This document shows, piece by piece, positions 44,133-53,856 of a DNA stretch of 64,000 nucleotides; within the stretch, counting starts at the first letter, position 1; the number at the start of each line of letters is the position of its first letter. Source of the stretch: Aridibaculum aurantiacum (GTDB lineage Bacteria > Bacteroidota > Bacteroidia > Chitinophagales > Chitinophagaceae); contig NZ_JAFEWC010000003.1 in NCBI RefSeq assembly GCF_017355875.1, positions 873,001 through 937,000 on the forward strand, given 5' to 3'. Made by a program: the position numbers and the translations under genes. Below the pieces are notes generated by a model. That model had not been told where the DNA came from. It saw only the letters and a program-made list of their open reading frames with translations, and did not search any database.

Positions 44133-45398
44133 TTATTTTTTAACCTCGAAACGATGCAGTCCATTTTCGGCTGAATAATTAATCTGCAGCTGGTGTACAT
44201 CTGCAATCTTTTTTACTATTGCCAGCCCAAGCCCTGTTGACAGATCAGTAGGAGCGTGCTGTCGCAGAAAGCGTTTGAACAATTGATTTTTATCTATAGC
44301 CGGAAGATGACTTGAGTTGCTGATGGTAAAGCAGTTTGCATCTACAACAACTTCTATTCTTCCGCCCGTATGGTTATACTTAATGGCATTGCCAAGCAGG
44401 TTGCTTACAAGAGTATCTGCAAGTGATGCATGTAGTGGCAGCTTCCAATCCTGCCGTTCATCAAAGTTTACCTGCAGTTGCTTTTCCATCATCAGTTCAT
44501 GAAACAGTGCAAGATATTTCCTGGTTACAGCAGTCATGCTTACTAGTTCAGTTGTATCAAATTGATGGTTTTCAATTTTTGCAAGCAGTAACAACGACTG
44601 GTTGATCTTGCTCAATCTTGTGATGGCTGTGCTGGCCTGCACCAGCGTGTTCAACTGGTTTTCCTGCAGGTCGCTGTCTTGCAGCAACAGCTCAAGCTTA
44701 CTCTGCACAACTGCCAGTGGTGTCTGCATTTCATGCGCCGCGTTCTCCGTAAATTCTTTTATGCTGATGTAGTCACTGTGTATCTTTTCTGCCATCATAT
44801 TCAGGGATGCATTCAGCTCATTAAATTCTTTCACTGATGTTGATTCTTCAAAATGCAGTGCTTCCATTTTTTGTAGTTCAGCACCTTTTATCTTTTGCAG
44901 CGAACGGCGGAATGGTCGCCATAGCTCTTTGTTGATGATCCAGTTGAAGAGCATGGTAACTACAAAAAGAAAGATGAACACCAGCAACATAATCCGTGTT
45001 ACTTCTGCTACCAATGCACTTCTGTGTTTCTGCGATTTGCGGATAATGATCTGGTAAGGGATGCCACCAATAGATACAATATGTTCCAACTGCCTGTAAG
45101 AAACTTTGGTTTTATCCGCTTCATCATACTCTTCTTTAGTGGCTATGCTTGGAAAGCGAGTAGGCGTGGCCTGTACAGGAAAAATGACTATGTCAGGTGT
45201 CTTTAGTATGAATGAAGTACCAAAGCCGGATTGGCTGCGGAGGTATCTTATCCATTGCACTTCTTCTGTTACCAGTTCTTCATCAAGGCGTGTATTCAGT
45301 TCTTTGCTAAACTGGAAATACAGGTAATAACCTGCTATTGCCAGCAATGGCATGATAAGCAATAAAAAGCATAAAGTGGTTTTAGTCAATAACCTCAT
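44133..45398 (-). CDS. Two-component sensor histidine kinase
   Basis: 421 residues: membrane helix 1 (about 8-28), a periplasmic sensor of ~105 residues, helix 2 (about 135-155), a HAMP-like linker, HisKA with phospho-acceptor H222 in AAHEMQTPLAVV, and an HATPase_c domain with N box LLGNAIKYN and G box STGLGLAIVKKIA. It phosphorylates the response regulator encoded just upstream (the kinase starts 39 nt after the regulator stop). The sensed signal is unknown; the adjacent HtrA protease suggests envelope stress. Confidence 0.92.
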   Translation of the reverse strand: MRLLTKTTLCFLLLIMPLLAIAGYYLYFQFSKELNTRLDEELVTEEVQWIRYLRSQSGFGTSFILKTPDIVIFPVQATPTRFPSIATKEEYDEADKTKVSYRQLEHIVSIGGIPYQIIIRKSQKHRSALVAEVTRIMLLVFIFLFVVTMLFNWIINKELWRPFRRSLQKIKGAELQKMEALHFEESTSVKEFNELNASLNMMAEKIHSDYISIKEFTENAAHEMQTPLAVVQSKLELLLQDSDLQENQLNTLVQASTAITRLSKINQSLLLLAKIENHQFDTTELVSMTAVTRKYLALFHELMMEKQLQVNFDERQDWKLPLHASLADTLVSNLLGNAIKYNHTGGRIEVVVDANCFTISNSSHLPAIDKNQLFKRFLRQHAPTDLSTGLGLAIVKKIADVHQLQINYSAENGLHRFEVKK

Positions 45399-45437
45399 AC
45401 GGTTATATTTTAGAAAGTACGACAGGCTATTGTTTAT

Positions 45438-46115
45438 CTAGTTATCAGTAAACCTATAGCCTGTGCCGTACACTGTTTTTATATAGTCTTCACTGCCTGC
45501 TTCTACCAGTTTTTTGCGCAGGTTTTTTATATGTGCATAAATGAAATCGTAGTTGCTTGCCTGCCCGTATTCATCGCCCCAAATATGTTCGGCAATAGCT
45601 ATTTTAGTAAGCACACGCCGTTTGTTGATAATGAAATATTGAAGCAGGTTGAATTCCTTTTCAGTCAGGTCTACTACTTTGTCATTTACAGTTACACGTC
45701 TTGCTTCTACATCAATGGTAATTTCATTGAAGGATGTTGTCTTATTGCCACTGAAATTCTTTCTTCTTAAAATGGCGTTGATGCGTGCATTCAATTCTGA
45801 AAGATGGAACGGCTTTGTCAAATAATCATCAGAGCCCAGTTCCAATCCACGCAGTTTATCTTCTAAAGCATTTTTAGCAGAAATAATGATGATGCCTGCT
45901 TTGGATTGTATATCCTTCAGCACTTTCACGATATCGAGCCCGCTTCCCAGCGGAAGGCCAATGTCCACTACTACACAGTCATAATCGTGTTGCTGCACTT
46001 TTTCCATTCCTGCTCTAAAGTGGCTTACGGCTTCGCATACATAGCCCTGGTGCTCCAGGTAGTGCTGGATGGATTGCTGCAACGCTATTTCATCTTCTAT
46101 GATCAAAATTTTCAT
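45438..46115 (-). CDS. OmpR/PhoB-family response regulator
   Basis: 225 residues from MKILIIEDE; the frame is open 34 codons upstream but the receiver domain starts here. Receiver residues: the acidic ED pair, phospho-acceptor D51 in VVVDIGLPLGSGLD, and Lys about 101 in DDYLTKPF. The C-terminal winged helix (about 128-225) ends with the typical TVYGTGYRF. It controls transcription together with the downstream histidine kinase. Its own promoter would lie between it and the htrA terminator. Confidence 0.93.
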   Translation of the reverse strand: MKILIIEDEIALQQSIQHYLEHQGYVCEAVSHFRAGMEKVQQHDYDCVVVDIGLPLGSGLDIVKVLKDIQSKAGIIIISAKNALEDKLRGLELGSDDYLTKPFHLSELNARINAILRRKNFSGNKTTSFNEITIDVEARRVTVNDKVVDLTEKEFNLLQYFIINKRRVLTKIAIAEHIWGDEYGQASNYDFIYAHIKNLRKKLVEAGSEDYIKTVYGTGYRFTDN

Positions 46116-46159
46116 CCTTGTAAAATTACCGATCTGTAATGGGTGTTTTATCAGCACAT

Positions 46160-46188
46160 AAAAAACCCCGCCTGTTATCGAGGCGGGG
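46160..46188 (-). terminator. Intrinsic terminator of the HtrA gene
   Basis: Read on the minus strand: CCCCGCCT, a 7-nt loop and AGGCGGGG, followed by a run of six T. The stem is perfect. It separates htrA from the response-regulator gene. Confidence 0.9.
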
Positions 46189-46220
46189 GAAACCAAAACT
46201 AAACCTTCCATGAACAAAGC

Positions 46221-47729
46221 TTATTGAAGATCGTTCAGGGCATAGCGATATTCAGTTTGTGGTTGCGATGGGTACACTCCACTAATGATGGCGCTATTGC
46301 CAGATCTTTTAATAGCTTCTTTAAGTTCTTCTACTGAATTCACTTTTATGTTGTTCACTTTCGTGATGATAAAACCTTCTTTGATCCTGGTTTGTTCGGT
46401 AAGGATACCTTGCTGTAAACTTTTTACCACTACACCTGATGAAAGCTGTAATTGTGCTGCTTTGCTTTTATCCAGGTTTTCAAAAGTGGCACCTAGTTGC
46501 TCCACTACTTTTTCCTGGATGCTTGCATAACTTCCTGCTTCGCCTTTCAAGGTTGCTGTAGCGGTTTTCTCTTTACCATTCTGCTGGTAAGTGATCTGCA
46601 CTTTTTCACCCGGGCGTAGGGCAGCAATCTGCTCGATCATCTCAGTTCCGGTGTTAATGGTCTTACCATTGATCTTTGTAATGAAGTCACCTTTTTTCAC
46701 GCCTGCTTCTTCAGCTGCGCTACCTTTGGAAACTTCCATTACAAATACACCTTTACCTTCTTTTACATTATTGGCTTTACGATCTTCTTCTGTCATCTGG
46801 TCGTTGCCATACATAATGCCGAGATAAGCTCTTTTTGCACTTCCAAATTCTACCAGATCGGCTACTATTTTTTTCACCATGTTAGATGGAATAGCATAAC
46901 CATATCCTGCATACGATCCGGTAGGGGATGCAATGGCACTGTTGATACCTATCACATTACCATCTGTATTTACAAGTGCTCCACCGCTGTTACCAGGGTT
47001 GATAGCAGCATCGGTTTGAATGAATGCTTCAACAGGAGTTCTGCTCTGGCGGCTGTTGATGCCCAAGCCTCTAGACTTGGCACTTACAATACCGGAGGTA
47101 ACGGTGGTCTGAAGACCTAAAGGATAACCAATAGCTAGTACCCACTGCCCCAGGCGAACTTCGTCAGAGTTAGCAAATTCCAGGTAAGGAAGATCCTTTG
47201 CATCTATTTTAATAACAGCAAGGTCAGTGCTGGCATCTTTACCTATCACTTTTGCTTTGTAGTCTTTGCTGTTGTTCAAGGTTACAGTTACTTCATCTGC
47301 ACCATCAATTACGTGGTTGTTGGTAACTATATACCCGTCGGCACTTATGGTTACACCCGATCCTGAGCCCCTGCGTTGAGGAGAAGGAGAGGAGTTGCCT
47401 CTTTCGCCAAACATATCGCCGAAGCCATCACCAAAGAAATCTTGTAGCGGGTGGCGGCGGCCATTAGGTGTTTGCGCCACTTGCTTTGGCTTCGATTGTG
47501 TTTTAATATGAACTACTGCCGGTGCGGCTTTGGTAGCTGCATGTTCAAAATCTACCAGCCCGATACTTGCTGCAGCAGCGGTATAGCTGGCGGGTTTAAA
47601 TAGTGAATTAGCAGGCGAGGCTGCTGGCAGCACCTGCTGATGTTGTTGATATTCGTTATAGCCCCAAACGCTTCCAACCGATGTAACGGCGCTGAATGCG
47701 GCTATTGCTAATGATTGCTTTATTGTCAT
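46221..47729 (-). CDS. htrA: HtrA/DegP-type periplasmic serine protease with two PDZ domains
   Basis: 502 residues. An N-terminal anchor or signal (about 1-24) and a low-complexity linker come first. The trypsin-like domain has the full triad H139 (TNNHVIDG), D169 (STDLAVIKI) and S248 (NPGNSGGAL). Two PDZ domains follow (about 300-395 and 410-495). It degrades or refolds damaged envelope proteins. The gene lies directly upstream of a two-component system transcribed the same way but is separated from it by a strong terminator, so the two are probably distinct transcription units. Confidence 0.94.
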   Translation of the reverse strand: MTIKQSLAIAAFSAVTSVGSVWGYNEYQQHQQVLPAASPANSLFKPASYTAAAASIGLVDFEHAATKAAPAVVHIKTQSKPKQVAQTPNGRRHPLQDFFGDGFGDMFGERGNSSPSPQRRGSGSGVTISADGYIVTNNHVIDGADEVTVTLNNSKDYKAKVIGKDASTDLAVIKIDAKDLPYLEFANSDEVRLGQWVLAIGYPLGLQTTVTSGIVSAKSRGLGINSRQSRTPVEAFIQTDAAINPGNSGGALVNTDGNVIGINSAIASPTGSYAGYGYAIPSNMVKKIVADLVEFGSAKRAYLGIMYGNDQMTEEDRKANNVKEGKGVFVMEVSKGSAAEEAGVKKGDFITKINGKTINTGTEMIEQIAALRPGEKVQITYQQNGKEKTATATLKGEAGSYASIQEKVVEQLGATFENLDKSKAAQLQLSSGVVVKSLQQGILTEQTRIKEGFIITKVNNIKVNSVEELKEAIKRSGNSAIISGVYPSQPQTEYRYALNDLQ

Positions 47730-48007
47730 GGTTTCATTTGTTTTAGAAATACAAGTCTACTCCTGCATTCTGAAGAGATTCTGTAGAAACCTGTAAAGGA
47801 ACCGTTAATGAAAATGGAGACGGAAAAGCGTGAAATATCTCGTTTAGGTAAACGCGCTGGTGAAGGTGCTTACACGGCTTGGCAGCTATTGTTCAGCCGG
47901 TGATATAGAAATAGCAGTAGCTAATTATTTAGCAGTAAAGAAAATGAACATGCTGCTGAAGAAGATAAAAAAAGCATAGTGCAAACAAAGAAAAGGAGCA
48001 GGATCTT

Positions 48008-48226
48008 TTACGAGTGAAGCTTTGGATGTTGTTCTGCAAGATCAAATAACATAGTACGCTTACGTTGTAACATGCGTACTTGTTGGTAAAGATCTTTTAG
48101 CACATGAAACTCTTCATCTCGTGAAAGGGCAATCTCATAATCATGCTCTGCCTTATCCAGTTCTTCAGCCAGTTTGTCCAAACGAACTTTCAGGTGATTA
48201 TATGTAGTAAAAGCAGGTACCAGCAT
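48008..48226 (-). CDS. Small coiled-coil protein of unknown function
   Basis: 72 residues, almost entirely helical, with heptad-like leucines (RLDKLAEELDKAEHDYEIAL and VLKDLYQQVRMLQRKRTML), so a short coiled coil. No family recognised. It is called as a gene because a perfect -7 element lies directly in front of the start codon. Probably cytoplasmic. Confidence 0.6.
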   Translation of the reverse strand: MLVPAFTTYNHLKVRLDKLAEELDKAEHDYEIALSRDEEFHVLKDLYQQVRMLQRKRTMLFDLAEQHPKLHS

Positions 48227-48230
48227 GTTT

Positions 48231-48238
48231 CAAATTTA
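48231..48238 (-). promoter_or_regulatory. Bacteroidota -7 promoter element directly in front of the coiled-coil gene
   Basis: On the minus strand it reads TAAATTTG, followed by only four bases before the ATG at 48226. With transcription starting a few bases after the element, the transcript would be leaderless or nearly so. Confidence 0.55.
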
Positions 48239-48431
48239 CAACAGTAAACAGGGGAACGGGAGTCTTCAGGGTTAAATTTGTATTAGAACAGGGTTGTTTA
48301 TGTTATCTGTTATTCAGCTTGATTTACTTAAACCATATAGGCCTTCGCTTTCATTCCAACTCATAAACAGCAGCTTCTTTAGGTGGCATCTTTTTTTTAC
48401 CTACATGTATTCTTACCAAAATACATAAACC

Positions 48432-48908
48432 ATGAACCAGTTCAAACATTCCTCATTGCTGCTTTGGATGATTGCTCTTCTTTCTTTTACCCTTATATCA
48501 TGTGGTGGAAAGGTGAATGATGAGACACTGCAGCAGAATGTAAATGAGAAAATAAAAGCCGATGGAGGTAACCAAGCTATAAACGCTACGGTGAAAGATG
48601 GTGTAGTAACATTATCAGGAACATGTAGAGGAGAGAACTGTGCAGCCAATATAGAAAAACAAATAGCAGCGGTAGAGGGTGTTCGTTCGGTAGATAACCA
48701 GGTGCAGGTAGATAATAGCACCGATCTTACTTTACGCACTTCTGTGCACTCCGTTATTAGTAAATACCAGGGTGTACAGGCTGATGTAGCAGGAGGTGTA
48801 GTTGTTTTACGCGGTTCTATTGACAGGAGCCAGTTACAGCCACTGATGAATGAACTACAATCGCTGCAGCCTAAGCAGATAGATAACCAGCTTGCAATAC
48901 TTCAATAG
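48432..48908 (+). CDS. BON-domain lipoprotein
   Basis: 158 residues with a lipoprotein signal (lipobox LISC, Cys about 24). Two BON repeats follow: about 30-98 (ATVKDGVVTLSGTC, EKQIAAVEGVRSVDNQVQV) and about 100-157 (ADVAGGVVVLRGSIDRSQL). BON domains bind phospholipid, and such proteins, like OsmY/DolP, protect envelope integrity under stress. A six-helix-free small periplasmic protein. The reading frame overlaps only the 5' leader of the next gene. Confidence 0.88.
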   Translation: MNQFKHSSLLLWMIALLSFTLISCGGKVNDETLQQNVNEKIKADGGNQAINATVKDGVVTLSGTCRGENCAANIEKQIAAVEGVRSVDNQVQVDNSTDLTLRTSVHSVISKYQGVQADVAGGVVVLRGSIDRSQLQPLMNELQSLQPKQIDNQLAILQ

Positions 48909-48951
48909 AAAGAAGAGTGCAGTTCAAGAAGCTGCACAGAAGAGCATGATC

Positions 48952-49602
48952 ATGAAGCAGATTTTTTGTATCATATGTAGCATTAACCTTATTGCGAATG
49001 TTTGTGTAGCCCAGTCTACCAATCGACAAACTATATCCAACTGCAAGGTCACTTTTGATGTAACGGTTATAGACACTACTGCTCCTGAAGAGGTGGTAAG
49101 ATCAGTAGGCAAAGCAGTAAAAATATCTAACGTAAAAGACAGGCAAAGCCGCAATGACGTTATAGCTACAGGATATAAACAAACAGCCATTTTCAAAGAG
49201 CGTACAGACACCATTGTGGTGCTTAAAGAGGTAGGTAGAGAGAAGTATATTTCATACATCGACTCCAGAACTTTCAATAGGAAGATAGCCGGGCATGAAG
49301 GAATAAAATTTACCACTACAACAGACTCTAAAAATATATTGGGCTTTGAATGCCTACTTGCACAGGCGCAGATGCCGGATGGTTCATATTTTAATGTCAA
49401 TTATGCACCTGCCATAGAACCTTCTCATAAAGCTTTTCAACAGCAATTTCAGGAGCTGCCAGGTTTTGTATTAGAATACGAAGCTTACCTGGAAGATCGT
49501 AAGACCAAGGTGAGATATAAAGCTACAGCTATTGATCGCTCTATTGTTCCGGCAGCACTGTTTGACTGGCCGAAGAGTGGCTACCGGATCATATCGAACT
49601 AA
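48952..49602 (+). CDS. GLPGLI-family secreted protein
   Basis: 216 residues from ATG 48952 (MKQIFCIICSINL); earlier in-frame ATGs at 48892 and 48946 are less likely, since the signal peptide starts here. After the signal comes a beta-rich domain. The motif FQELPGFVLEYE is the version of GLPGLILE that names the Bacteroidota GLPGLI family. The end YRATAIDRS-type strand is also typical. Role unknown; periplasmic or outer-membrane associated. Confidence 0.8.
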   Translation: MKQIFCIICSINLIANVCVAQSTNRQTISNCKVTFDVTVIDTTAPEEVVRSVGKAVKISNVKDRQSRNDVIATGYKQTAIFKERTDTIVVLKEVGREKYISYIDSRTFNRKIAGHEGIKFTTTTDSKNILGFECLLAQAQMPDGSYFNVNYAPAIEPSHKAFQQQFQELPGFVLEYEAYLEDRKTKVRYKATAIDRSIVPAALFDWPKSGYRIISN

Positions 49603-49607
49603 GCAAC

Positions 49608-49916
49608 ATGGAACAGCAAAAAGTGAACAAGGATCTGATACTAAGGGAGAAGCTGGCACTACAGCGAACGGTAATGGCTAATCAAAGAACTTTTCTATCA
49701 TTTATCAGAACGTCCCTTTATTTCTCAATTGCTGGTTTTAGCGTAGGTGAAATATTAGTAGTAAAACATGAAGACATTATAGGGTTTGCTTTTTTTGGGC
49801 TTTCAATTATCCTGTTGATCATTGGATTTTACTCCTATTATGTACAGCGCAAAAAGATAGAAGCTAGCAGGCAGCATATTGGAAATTACCTGCTGGAATA
49901 TGAGGAAGATGTTTGA
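49608..49916 (+). CDS. DUF202/YidH-like small membrane protein
   Basis: 102 residues. The DUF202 signature LALQRTVMANQRTFLSFIRTSL (with its conserved N, R and R) leads into two membrane helices (about 36-53 and 58-80), and the tail is soluble. Inner-membrane protein of unknown role. It starts 5 nt after the GLPGLI gene stop, so they probably share a transcript that ends at the hairpin 43 nt downstream. Confidence 0.85.
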   Translation: MEQQKVNKDLILREKLALQRTVMANQRTFLSFIRTSLYFSIAGFSVGEILVVKHEDIIGFAFFGLSIILLIIGFYSYYVQRKKIEASRQHIGNYLLEYEEDV

Positions 49917-49951
49917 TCCAAGCTTTTTTATTTTAGTCTGAGTTGTAGTAA

Positions 49952-49990
49952 CAAAAAAAGCGAGGTGCTTTCTCAAACACCTCGCTTTTC
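49952..49990. terminator. Bidirectional terminator between the DUF202 gene and the S9 peptidase gene
   Basis: AGCGAGGTG (49959-49967) pairs with CACCTCGCT (49978-49986). A run of A on the left and T-rich sequence on the right let it serve both converging genes. Confidence 0.87.
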
Positions 49991-50006
49991 TTTTGTTATA
50001 AAAAAA

Positions 50007-52496
50007 TTATCGTCCTCTTCTCGTTGCCGGTGTTCCGGTAGCTGGAATGTCCCTGTTGATTTGCTCCATATCTACAGGTTGGGAGAAATCTCCAATCAGC
50101 CACTTACTATAGTAGTCAGCCAGTAGCCAGAAAAAGTATTCGTCCATAGTTGCAAATCCATGGCGTTGTCCAGGCATTAGCATCATATCGAAGCGCTTAT
50201 TTGCTTTGATAAGAGCATTGGCTACACGTATGGTATTAGCCGGGTGAACGTTGTTGTCAATATCGCCATGTACCAGCATCAGCCTGCCTTTCAGGTTCTT
50301 CACCAGGTCCTGGTTCTTATCAATGTTATACAAGAAGGTAGTATCGCCTTTGTCGCTTACCACTTCTTTCACACCATGATGTTTTTCGCTCCACCAACGA
50401 TTGTAGATAGAGTTGTCATGGTTGCCTGCACCAGATACAGCTACTTTAAAAAAGTCAGGGTAAACTAGCATAGCTGCAGTACTCATGAAGCCACCACCAG
50501 AGTGCCCATGTATACCAACACGGTCAGCGTCTATATACTTATAACGATCCGCAAGTTGCTCTATAGCTGCTTTTTTATCTGCTAAACCATAATCGCGAAG
50601 ATTGCCATAGCCATAGTTGTGATACCATTTAGAACGGCTTGGATGACCACCACGGTTTCCTACAGTTACTACTACCAATCCTACCTGAGCCAGCCTGTCT
50701 ATTCGTGCACTCGGCCTGCTAAAAGATTTTGTTACCGCCTCTGTTTGTGGACCGGGATAAACATATGCAACAACAGGATAAGTCCTTGTGCTATCAAAGT
50801 CAAATGGCTTGTACATAACGCCGTACAGGTCAGTTACGCCATCATCAGCTTTTACTTTAAAGATCTCAGGGAACTTGTAGCCGGCAGCAAACAATGATGA
50901 AAGATCTGCAGTTTCCAGGTCCATCACCTTTCTTCCTTCTGCATTGTACAAAGCTGATCGCGGAACTGTATTTACTCTTGAGTAGTTGTCAACAAAGAAC
51001 CTGTTGTTGTCGTTCATGCTGCTGGAGTGTTCAAACTCACCGGCATTTAATAAACGTAATCCAGAGCCATCAAAATTTACCCTGTAAAGGTGCAGGTAAT
51101 AAGGATCTTCATTTGCCTCTCTTCCATTAGCTGTAAAGTATAAAACACGTCTGGCATCGTCTATACCAACTATATTCTCGCAATGGAAACTGCCTGAAGT
51201 AATCTGGTTCTTCAGTTTTCCATTTCCATCGTACAGGTAAAAATGTGCCCAGCCATCTCTTTCACTCCAGTGAATAAGATCATTTCCGCCATTAGCAACA
51301 CCCAATCTTCTTGTTTCAACATAGGTGTTCATTCTTTCTTCTATCAGCGGTTTTACCGTGCCTGTGTTGATGTCCACCTGGCAAATGTCGATACGCTTCA
51401 GGTCGCGGCTGGTGCGGGTAAAGTAGAAGTTGTTGTTGTTTCCTAACCAGATAGATGGACGTAAGTCATCGTCACGTGAACTTACTTTAGCAGGTGCAGG
51501 CCACAAGCCTAATGACTGGTCTTTGAACTGCTTTACTGGTAGTTCTTTGTTGGTTTTAGTAGCTACATCAAACAGCAACAGGTAATCTACAGGTGCTTCT
51601 TTTTCACCTGGCATATGATACTTGTATGTTTCCAATGTTGGGCGTGGTTCAGCTACGCTATTTATCACCCACAGTTCTTTTACATTTCTTTCATCTTGCT
51701 TTAGTACAGCAAAATGTTTGGAGTCTGGCGACCAAAGAATACGCTCTGGGTGACGTTTCTTTTTATTCTTCTCCACATCTACATTGGTCTCGTTCATGAT
51801 GTTTCCAAAACCAAAGTATTCGATGCCGTTCTTAGTAAGTTGATTCTCTACAATAGTGCTGTCATCCTCGTTCTGCAAAGCCTTTTCATAATTGGCTTTA
51901 TCCATCCAGTACAGGTTGTAGTTTTTAGCAAAAACGATTGTTTGCCCATCAGGAGAAACCGATGCCCAACGTGGATTTCTCTTTGGCTTCTTGAACTCTG
52001 ATAACTCCACCAGTTGATGGGTGTTTAGGTTGTATTCAAAATAATGCACCTTCCTTTCTTTTACAGGAGGCGTGCCTTTCTTGGCTGTAGAATCCTTTTT
52101 TTCAACCTCTTCAGTGCTCTTTACTTCAAACTGTATCCAGTTCTCATCTTTTATAAAACGCAGGCTGTCTATAGGCAGGTGCTGCTCATCAAAAGGATCT
52201 TTTACGATCTTGGTTAGTTCTGCTGCCAGCTTAGCATTGTCAAACATTGGACGCTTCTGCGCCTTGGATGGATCCACGATATACCATCGCTTTCCTGATG
52301 GTGTTTCGTACTCGTACCAAAAGCGGTCAGATAATTTTAACCAATGCGGGTCTACGGAAGTGGAGAAAACCATCTTCTCCAAACGTTTTGTACTAAAACG
52401 TGCTGCTTGCTGGTAGTTGGCTTTGTTGGCATTGTTTTGCGAAAAGCTTACTTGCCAGAAGGTAATAATGAAAAGAAACGAGAGAAAAATACGCAT
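50007..52496 (-). CDS. Secreted S9-family prolyl oligopeptidase / dipeptidyl-peptidase IV-like enzyme
   Basis: 829 residues. A signal peptide (about 1-19, ending SFSQ) is followed by a DPP IV N-terminal beta-propeller (to about 560) and an alpha/beta-hydrolase domain. The nucleophile elbow is GHSGGGFMST (GxSGG), the candidate Asp lies in HGDIDNNVH, and the His is in GQRHGFA. It cleaves dipeptides or oligopeptides, probably after proline, in the periplasm. It stands alone, with a strong terminator behind it. Confidence 0.9.
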   Translation of the reverse strand: MRIFLSFLFIITFWQVSFSQNNANKANYQQAARFSTKRLEKMVFSTSVDPHWLKLSDRFWYEYETPSGKRWYIVDPSKAQKRPMFDNAKLAAELTKIVKDPFDEQHLPIDSLRFIKDENWIQFEVKSTEEVEKKDSTAKKGTPPVKERKVHYFEYNLNTHQLVELSEFKKPKRNPRWASVSPDGQTIVFAKNYNLYWMDKANYEKALQNEDDSTIVENQLTKNGIEYFGFGNIMNETNVDVEKNKKKRHPERILWSPDSKHFAVLKQDERNVKELWVINSVAEPRPTLETYKYHMPGEKEAPVDYLLLFDVATKTNKELPVKQFKDQSLGLWPAPAKVSSRDDDLRPSIWLGNNNNFYFTRTSRDLKRIDICQVDINTGTVKPLIEERMNTYVETRRLGVANGGNDLIHWSERDGWAHFYLYDGNGKLKNQITSGSFHCENIVGIDDARRVLYFTANGREANEDPYYLHLYRVNFDGSGLRLLNAGEFEHSSSMNDNNRFFVDNYSRVNTVPRSALYNAEGRKVMDLETADLSSLFAAGYKFPEIFKVKADDGVTDLYGVMYKPFDFDSTRTYPVVAYVYPGPQTEAVTKSFSRPSARIDRLAQVGLVVVTVGNRGGHPSRSKWYHNYGYGNLRDYGLADKKAAIEQLADRYKYIDADRVGIHGHSGGGFMSTAAMLVYPDFFKVAVSGAGNHDNSIYNRWWSEKHHGVKEVVSDKGDTTFLYNIDKNQDLVKNLKGRLMLVHGDIDNNVHPANTIRVANALIKANKRFDMMLMPGQRHGFATMDEYFFWLLADYYSKWLIGDFSQPVDMEQINRDIPATGTPATRRGR

Positions 52497-52744
52497 GCTT
52501 TATTTCTAGTTTAAGCATGGAAAATAAGTAGGAAACTTTATAGGGCAACTACTTTTCGGTGTATGTGCCCGATTAATTTATGGAAGCAGTTTTTGGAAGC
52601 AGTAGAAGTAGCTGAGCGCTAAGGGATTTTACCAATCGTTATATATGTTAGCCTTTCCACAAAGATGTTTTACAAGGTTAGGATAAGCTGTTCATGTCTT
52701 TCAATCCTTAACAGCTCATCCACCTGCTGCCAGGCGTTTTCATT

Positions 52745-52752
52745 TAAATTTG
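52745..52752 (+). promoter_or_regulatory. Bacteroidota -7 promoter element of the SRAP gene
   Basis: TAAATTTG, an exact fit to TAnnTTTG, 19 nt before the ATG at 52772. Confidence 0.6.
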
Positions 52753-52771
52753 TAAAGCTAAAGCAGCCTGT

Positions 52772-53614
52772 ATGTGTTATTACCGCGGAATTACCATTAA
52801 GAACCAGGATACTCTAAAGATAAATGATGTAGAAAAGGACCTGTCGCAGTACGACCTGCAAGCGCTGGTTGCCGATGGTTTCAATTATGGCACTACGCCT
52901 GTTATTGTTCCTAAAGCTGATTGTGGTTGGGATATAGTGCAGATGGAATGGGGTTTTTTGCCGCACTACTTGCCTAACCGCGAAGCAGTAGAAAAATTCA
53001 GGAGAGGTTATACCGATGACAAAGGAAAATTTCATCCTCCTCTTACAACACTGAATGCTATTGGTGAAGAATTGCTGCTGCCAAACAAGATGTACCGCAA
53101 TGCTGCACTACGCCGGCGGTGCTTGTTTATCTCTACCTGCTTTTATGAATGGCGTCATGTATACCCGCTGGGTAAAAAAGGTCAGCCGCTTAAGACGCCA
53201 ATAAAGTATCCATACCAGGTGCGGGTAAAAGGGGAGAAGGATATTCACCTCGTTGCAGGCATCTGGCAAACATGGACCGACAAAGAAACAGGCGAGACAA
53301 TAGATACCTGCTCGTTGGTAACCACTAAAGCCAATAAGCTGATGGAGCAGATACATAATTCGAAGAAGCGGATGCCGGTAATACTAACAGATGAATTGGC
53401 AGCTGAATGGATCAGCGATGATTTAACGGAAGAGCGGATAGCAGAAATAGCAACTTTTCAATATCCTGCAGAGCAAATGGAGGCATGGCCAATTCACAAA
53501 GATTTCAAAAATGCTCATGATCCTTCTGAGCCTTTTGCTTATGAAGATCTTCCGGGTTTAGATGATGAACCTTTAATAAAACCAGTAACTAATCAAATTG
53601 GGCTAGGGTTTTAG
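52772..53614 (+). CDS. SRAP (YedK/HMCES-like) abasic-site DNA-protein crosslink protein
   Basis: 280 residues beginning MCYYRG; Cys2, exposed after Met removal, forms the covalent thiazolidine bond with abasic DNA. Other family residues are present: W60-G61 in MEWGFLP, LNAIGEE (the N), STCFYEW (E126) and the IH...RMPVIL segment. It shields abasic sites in single-stranded DNA during replication. The protein is longer than E. coli YedK by a C-terminal tail after AEQMEAWPI. It stands alone, with its own -7 element. Confidence 0.92.
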   Translation: MCYYRGITIKNQDTLKINDVEKDLSQYDLQALVADGFNYGTTPVIVPKADCGWDIVQMEWGFLPHYLPNREAVEKFRRGYTDDKGKFHPPLTTLNAIGEELLLPNKMYRNAALRRRCLFISTCFYEWRHVYPLGKKGQPLKTPIKYPYQVRVKGEKDIHLVAGIWQTWTDKETGETIDTCSLVTTKANKLMEQIHNSKKRMPVILTDELAAEWISDDLTEERIAEIATFQYPAEQMEAWPIHKDFKNAHDPSEPFAYEDLPGLDDEPLIKPVTNQIGLGF

Positions 53615-53856
53615 AACCATGATTATGCGGATTATTATGGATTATGAGGAAATGGAGTGCAGAAAACCTTGGTTAGAAGGATTGTGAGGTGTTGGGAGAA
53701 TTAGATCATCCTTTTCATTCTATTCTTCCTTCAATTAGTCCCGGTTCTTCAATTAATTATTACACAAAACTATTTCATCAAAAATCCCGCTCTATCAAAT
53801 CCTTCAAATCCAGGTTCTGTTTTCATCCTAATCTTTCTTCTCAGAAATCATGGAAA

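Noticed and set aside
47808-47903. 31-codon + strand frame starting MKMETEKREI
   Set aside because: Too short, no supporting promoter or family; kept only as a possibility.
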